64,000 bases of DNA from CAMTUH01 sp947084935 (lineage in GTDB: Bacteria; Pseudomonadota; Gammaproteobacteria; Coxiellales; Coxiellaceae), in contig CAMTUH010000003.1 in NCBI GenBank assembly GCA_947084935.1, positions 124,001 to 188,000 of the forward strand, given 5' to 3'. The notes below the pieces were generated by a model. That model was not told where the DNA came from. It saw only the letters and a list, made by a program, of their open reading frames with translations, and ran no database searches. Positions 60,439 through 64,000 of the stretch are shown one piece after another. The position numbers were made by a program, and so were the translations under genes. The first letter of the stretch is position 1; each line of letters opens with the position of its first letter.

Positions 60439-61885
60439 AAATACCGACCACATGAAACGTCGCACCAAAATTATTGCGACGCTGGGTCCTGCAACTGACG
60501 ATCCCGCCGTGCTGGAGAAAATCATTTACGAAGGTGTGGATATTGTACGGCTTAATTTTTCGCACGATACGCATGAAAAACACAAACACCGAATCGATAT
60601 GGTGCGTGAAGCCGCGAAAAAACAAGAACGAATTATCGGTATTTTAGCCGATTTGCAAGGTCCGAAAATTCGGGTTGCCAATTTTAAAACCGGGAAAATT
60701 ATTTTAAATACGGGTGACACTTTTATTTTAGATGCTGCTTTACCTTCCGATGCAGGAACGCAACAATCGGTGGGCATCGACTATAAAGAGTTGCCGAAAG
60801 ATGTTAAAGAAAACGATATTTTGTTGCTCGACGATGGTCGGTTGAAATTTATCGTTGAAAAGGTGACAAAAGACCAAATTTTCTGTCGTGTTGAAGTGGG
60901 CGGTGTGTTATCGAACCACAAAGGAATTAACCGCAAAGGCGGCGGATTGTCCGCAAAATCGTTAACGGAAAAAGACATCGACGATTTAAAATTTGTGTTG
61001 AACTTGAATGTGGATTACGTCGCCATTTCATTTCCGCGCGATGCCGACGATGTAGTAAAGGCAAAAGAACTCATCAAAAAATTCAAAGGAACGGCGGGCG
61101 TCATTGCCAAAATTGAACGCACGGAAGCCGTGCACAATATCGATTCCATTATCGAAGCCAGCGACGGGGTCATGGTGGCGCGCGGTGATTTGGCTGTTGA
61201 AATTGGTGATGCAGAAGTACCCTTGGTGCAAAAAGATATTATTCACCGCGCGCGCAGCTTAGATAAGCCTGCGATTATAGCAACGCAAATGATGGAATCC
61301 ATGATACACGCAACGGTACCTACGCGGGCCGAAGTGTCGGACGTTGCGAACGGTGTGCTCGACAATACCGATGCCGTGATGTTGTCGGCCGAAACCGCGG
61401 TCGGTGATTATCCGGCGTTGGCTGTGGCGGCAATGGCGCGAACGTGTTTCGTTTCGGAGTCGCAACCGCGTTCTCACGTATCGAAACACCGCGTGGAAAT
61501 TCGCTTCAAACGCGTGGATGAAGCCATTGCGATGGCGACGATGTATACCGCCAATCATTTAGATATTAAAGCGATTATTGCGTTGACGGAGTCGGGTGCC
61601 ACGCCATTGTGGATGTCGCGCATCCGTACCGGTATTCCTATTTTTGCACTCAGTCGCTTCCCAAAAACCTTAGGACGCATGACGTTGTATCGCGGCGTTT
61701 ATCCGATTGAATTTGACCCTACTTCGTGCAACCGTGACGAAGTGAACCTTAAAGCCATTTCGGTGCTTGAAAAACACCATCTCGTTCAAAAAGACGACCT
61801 CGTTATTTTAACCAAAGGGGATTTCATGGGCGTCGTCGGTGGCTCCAATGCGCTCAAAATTTTGGTGGTGGGTAAAGTGGTGTGA
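60431..61885 (+). CDS. pyk: Pyruvate kinase
   Basis: Pyk makes pyruvate and ATP from phosphoenolpyruvate. The start at ATG 60431 gives 484 residues (MSKNTDHMKRRTKIIATLGPATDDPAV pattern). VDIVRLNFSHDTHEKH, ADLQGPKIRV, the active-site KIERTEAVHNIDSII, MVARGDLAVEIGDAEVPLVQK and NGVLDNTDAVMLSAETAVGDYP are present. A long in-frame extension upstream lies inside pgk and is not real. It ends the tkt-gap-pgk-pyk cluster. Confidence 0.97.
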   Translation: MSKNTDHMKRRTKIIATLGPATDDPAVLEKIIYEGVDIVRLNFSHDTHEKHKHRIDMVREAAKKQERIIGILADLQGPKIRVANFKTGKIILNTGDTFILDAALPSDAGTQQSVGIDYKELPKDVKENDILLLDDGRLKFIVEKVTKDQIFCRVEVGGVLSNHKGINRKGGGLSAKSLTEKDIDDLKFVLNLNVDYVAISFPRDADDVVKAKELIKKFKGTAGVIAKIERTEAVHNIDSIIEASDGVMVARGDLAVEIGDAEVPLVQKDIIHRARSLDKPAIIATQMMESMIHATVPTRAEVSDVANGVLDNTDAVMLSAETAVGDYPALAVAAMARTCFVSESQPRSHVSKHRVEIRFKRVDEAIAMATMYTANHLDIKAIIALTESGATPLWMSRIRTGIPIFALSRFPKTLGRMTLYRGVYPIEFDPTSCNRDEVNLKAISVLEKHHLVQKDDLVILTKGDFMGVVGGSNALKILVVGKVV

Positions 61886-61908
61886 GCCTCGGACTTTTCT
61901 AGTGAATT

Positions 61909-61985
61909 GTAGCCTGGATGGAGCTCCGCTTTGCGGGGCGAAATCCGGGAATTCCTTGATTCCGCTATCGCTGCATCAAGGCTAC
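61909..61985. repeat. Dispersed palindromic repeat downstream of pyk
   Basis: A 77-bp copy from GTAGCCTGGATGGAGC to GCATCAAGGCTAC, 23 bases after the pyk stop, probably serving as the operon end. A degraded GTTGGG...CCCAAC palindrome follows at about 62003-62031. The rest of the stretch to 62172 shows no gene. Confidence 0.85.
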
Positions 61986-62172
61986 GTTTTGATTCGTAGC
62001 ACGTTGGGGGCTGAGCCCTGCGAAGCCCAACACTGTGACTAATAAATCGTTAAGTATCCATTCTTAAGCCCCAATGAAAAATTTGACTTATTTCTGAGAA
62101 TCGAGCTTCAGCATTGATTGCTTCGAAATAAATCGATAGCATGGAAAAAATGGACAACGCAGTGGTTTATTT

Positions 62173-62649
62173 ATGAGAGCACTTTATCAACTTGTTGTTC
62201 TCGTCTCTTATTTAGCGAGACAATATTGGCAAAACAATTTTTCTTCCCCTCCAGAAGCAGTTTCAATTCAAGATCACTCTACTCAGTATGGAGCTATTCA
62301 GATTCCCACCGATGATGGTGACGACAGTGCAGGTGTAGAAGGACCGCAAAATAATCCTCCTCAAGATAATAATGATGATGACATTGGAGTCGCTCTGCTT
62401 GAGCCTGAACCTGAACCTGAGCAAAACCCCGTTTCCGATATTTTATTATCGGTACCGGAAGCACCGGAGATTCCGCCTATTCGGACCGATGCTTATTGGG
62501 ACCGTTTTAAAAATATTGCTGAATTAGTCGCTACGGCGGTAGCAACTAATGGTCTTTGGCAATACCTGAATAGTGTCGGGATCGGTAACTTAACCACAGA
62601 AAGTGGATGGGGTGACCTTTCCCCTGGATTAATACCACGGCATCAATGA
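62173..62649 (+). CDS. Acidic Pro/Asp-rich protein, 3' end truncated by an IS
   Basis: The 158 codons begin with a short amphipathic N-terminus (MRALYQLVVLVSYLARQYW) and continue as a low-complexity acidic region (DDGDDSAGVEG, NNDDDIG, EPEPEPEQ). A short helical end follows. The stop codon TGA at 62647-62649 is the first bases of the IS3 element; without the IS the frame would add about eight residues (CHGVNLGG). The style resembles Coxiella type IV effector candidates next to pyk, but I cannot verify that from the sequence. Confidence 0.55.
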   Translation: MRALYQLVVLVSYLARQYWQNNFSSPPEAVSIQDHSTQYGAIQIPTDDGDDSAGVEGPQNNPPQDNNDDDIGVALLEPEPEPEQNPVSDILLSVPEAPEIPPIRTDAYWDRFKNIAELVATAVATNGLWQYLNSVGIGNLTTESGWGDLSPGLIPRHQ

Positions 62650-62659
62650 GATTTTCATG

Positions 62660-63478
62660 TTATGCAGCCTGCTTTGCAAATGCAACTGGCGGCATATAAT
62701 TCAATGAACTGTGTGGTCTTTCGTTGTTGTAGTGCTGCCTCCATTGGTTAATTTCATCTCTGGCTTCATCAATTGATCGAAACCAGTGCTGATTTAAACA
62801 CTCATTTCGGAACTTGCCATTCAAGCTTTCAACAAATGCATTTTGGGTTGGCTTACCGGGTTGGATAAAAGCTAACTTAACGTTACTTTCCTTGGACCAA
62901 AAAAACATCGCCTTGCTCGTGAATTCTGTGCCATTATCACAAACGATTTGTTTTGGTAACCCATGCTGCTCACCAAGCCGCATTAAAAAACGCGCAACCT
63001 GAACCCCCGATATAGAAAATTCAGCTAACTGGCCAATGAGTTCACGGTTAAAATCATCTATGATGTTTAGCACACGAAAGCGCCGACCGTTCGCTAATTG
63101 GTCGTAAACAAAATCCATTGACCAGCGCTCATTCATTCGGAAAAGTGCCGACATAACCAACCGTGGTCGTTGTAATTTTTTACGCTTTTTAGTGCGAACC
63201 TGTAAATTTTCTTCTTTATAAATTCGGTATGTCTTCTTCTTGTTAATCACTAAACCTTCTCCTTTTAACAATCCATGAAGCATCAAATAACCATATCGAG
63301 GATATTGAGCCGCTAAACACTTCAATCGTGCCCTGAGCGGCTCGTTGGCCCACCGTTTAGGGCGGTAGCGGTAAGCAGTTCGGCTTAGCCCAACCAGCTT
63401 GCAAGCGATTCGTTCACTGAGCTTGAACACACTGACTAAGTGGCGAATAACTTGTTTTTTGCTAGCAGGCTTTACCAC
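62660..63478 (-). CDS. IS3-family transposase OrfB (DDE integrase core)
   Basis: A 272-residue rve-type catalytic domain with the three acidic positions visible: WSMDFVYDQL (first Asp), IVCDNGTEFTS (second Asp) and NAFVESLNGKFRNECL (Glu). An N-terminal HTH_21 part (YGYLMLHGLLKGEG) precedes it. The frame opens at GTG 63478 directly after the slippery heptamer. The active enzyme is probably the OrfA-OrfB fusion made by -1 frameshifting. Confidence 0.93.
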   Translation of the reverse strand: MVKPASKKQVIRHLVSVFKLSERIACKLVGLSRTAYRYRPKRWANEPLRARLKCLAAQYPRYGYLMLHGLLKGEGLVINKKKTYRIYKEENLQVRTKKRKKLQRPRLVMSALFRMNERWSMDFVYDQLANGRRFRVLNIIDDFNRELIGQLAEFSISGVQVARFLMRLGEQHGLPKQIVCDNGTEFTSKAMFFWSKESNVKLAFIQPGKPTQNAFVESLNGKFRNECLNQHWFRSIDEARDEINQWRQHYNNERPHSSLNYMPPVAFAKQAA

Positions 63479-63735
63479 TTTTTTAAAATAACATCCTTCA
63501 GGGCTTCGTTTTCAAGCAGTTTTTCGGCCAGCAGTTTCTTGAGTTTGTTGTTTTCTGTTTCCAGCTCTCGCAAACGTTTGGCTTCATTTACTTCAAGGCC
63601 ACCATATTTGCTGCGCCAGTTGTAAAAGGTACCACTGGATATGCCTAAGCGACGGCAAAGGTCATCAACCTTCGTGCCACCCTCATGCTCTTTGAGCGCT
63701 TTAATGATTTGTTCTTCTGTATAACGTTTTTTCAT
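63472..63735 (-). CDS. IS3-family transposase OrfA (HTH)
   Basis: An 87-residue HTH_Tnp_1 protein (YTEEQIIKALKEHEGGTKVDDL, GISSGTFYNWRSKYGG) with a C-terminal leucine zipper (LRELETENNKLKKLLAEKLLE). It binds the IS ends and, in a frameshifted product, is joined to OrfB. The shift site A_AAA_AAG is at 63478-63484, seven bases before its stop codon region. Confidence 0.92.
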   Translation of the reverse strand: MKKRYTEEQIIKALKEHEGGTKVDDLCRRLGISSGTFYNWRSKYGGLEVNEAKRLRELETENNKLKKLLAEKLLENEALKDVILKKW

Positions 63736-63809
63736 TTTGAGATCTCCTGCGTCGTAGATTAATTGGAAATCTCATCAATGTCATGGCGTTAATCTTGGGG
63801 GATAGGTCA

Positions 63810-64000
63810 GTGGCTACGCTTCGTAAATTATTACCTAATAAAACGGTTGTATTCGCTGATGAAAGTGGCATTATCACTATCCCATTTATTAGCTTAAGTG
63901 ATGATGTAATGCATCATTTTGGCCTGACCTATTCGCAGTGCTTCCTGCAAGAAACTTCGGAGAGGCAAAAAATAGAGCGCTCTGCTGGAATGCAATCTAA
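63810..64000 (+). CDS. Start of an unrecognised gene, cut by the window end
   Basis: A frame runs to the window edge from GTG 63810, with GGGGGA about seven bases upstream. An ATG at 63783 in the same frame is also possible, but it lies nearer the IS. About 63 codons are visible: ATLRKLLPNKTVVFADESG, IITIPFISLSDD and ERQKIERSAGMQS. No family is recognised. Its promoter or start region may have been altered by the neighbouring IS. Confidence 0.45.
   Translation, partial: MATLRKLLPNKTVVFADESGIITIPFISLSDDVMHHFGLTYSQCFLQETSERQKIERSAGMQS

Larger units (their letters stand above)
62647..63774 (-). mobile_element. IS3-family insertion sequence
   Basis: The element is bounded by TGAGATTTTC at 62647 and, inverted, GGAAATCTCA at 63765-63774. 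TCAA occurs immediately outside each end (62643-62646 and 63775-63778) and looks like a 4-bp target duplication. It encodes OrfA and OrfB in overlapping frames with a slippery A_AAA_AAG. It appears complete, 1128 bp by these ends, and possibly active. It sits at the 3' end of an acidic-protein gene. Confidence 0.85.

Noticed and set aside
62118..62172. Separate small gene just before the acidic protein
   Set aside because: The competing frame has no ribosome-binding site and overlaps the acidic-protein frame, which has the better composition.

Overview
The window looks like the chromosome of Coxiella burnetii or a very close relative in the Legionellales. This rests on recognising the proteins and their order, on moderate-to-low GC, on ankyrin and leucine-rich-repeat proteins and other proteins of the type IV effector kind beside ordinary gammaproteobacterial housekeeping genes, and on a high load of short palindromic repeats. 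No rRNA or CRISPR array was seen. Two tRNA genes are present: Met(CAT) and Gln(TTG), neither with an encoded CCA.

Layout. 0-2.4 kb: end of a DjlA/MucZ-type J protein, rpe, pabA, coq7 and an orphan XRE regulator. 2.4-7.3 kb: Coxiella-type membrane and secreted proteins (including an unannotated 31-codon Cys-rich peptide), parC and a PH-domain membrane protein. 7.3-12.2 kb: accessory block with an AAA/DUF4143 ATPase, an acidic two-TM protein, a frameshifted ankyrin gene and an LRR protein. 12.2-20.5 kb: epmB, then a Yej/Opp-like ABC peptide importer operon ending in a HIBYL-CoA hydrolase-like gene. 20.5-26 kb: Cys-rich secreted protein, tRNA-Met, ychF-pth-rplY, a Fic gene, prs, tRNA-Gln. 26-30.6 kb: accessory island between tRNA-Gln and lolB, where many gammaproteobacteria carry ispE. 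It holds a hydrolase, a YhcG-like nuclease, an SDR stump, an antitoxin with a truncated toxin, and a second AAA/DUF4143 ATPase. 30.6-36.7 kb: lolB, a pteridine reductase-like SDR, midA, a PTPS-like gene, cca, psd, sodC. 36.7-48 kb: epmA, efp, priA, a duplicated outer-membrane barrel, pdxB and a MacAB-TolC-like exporter. 48-56 kb: APC permease, acyl-CoA thioesterase, polA, a small membrane protein, glmS. 56-62 kb: tkt-gap-pgk-pyk. 62-64 kb: an acidic, Pro/Asp/Glu-rich protein interrupted at its 3' end by an IS3-family element.

The genes form several functional units. EF-P and both of its lysine-modification enzymes (efp, epmA, epmB) are all here. psd, lolB, the outer-membrane barrel and the tripartite exporter serve the envelope. 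tkt-gap-pgk-pyk is a carbon-metabolism cluster.

The most unusual content is non-coding. First, at least six intergenic nested palindromes (25.8, 31.3, 35.0, 36.6, 37.8 and 47.9 kb) have outer arms of about 11-19 bp that pair perfectly or nearly so within a locus but differ completely between loci. Two of them share internal motifs, so arm sequence is replaced while pairing is kept. One covers the start codon of epmA. Second, there is a dispersed GTAGCC...GGCTAC palindromic repeat with eight or more copies, one of them in frame inside a coding sequence. Third, the two paralogous AAA/DUF4143 ATPases have matching promoters whose -10 box lies six bases before the ATG, predicting leaderless transcripts, each with an inverted repeat at the -35 region.
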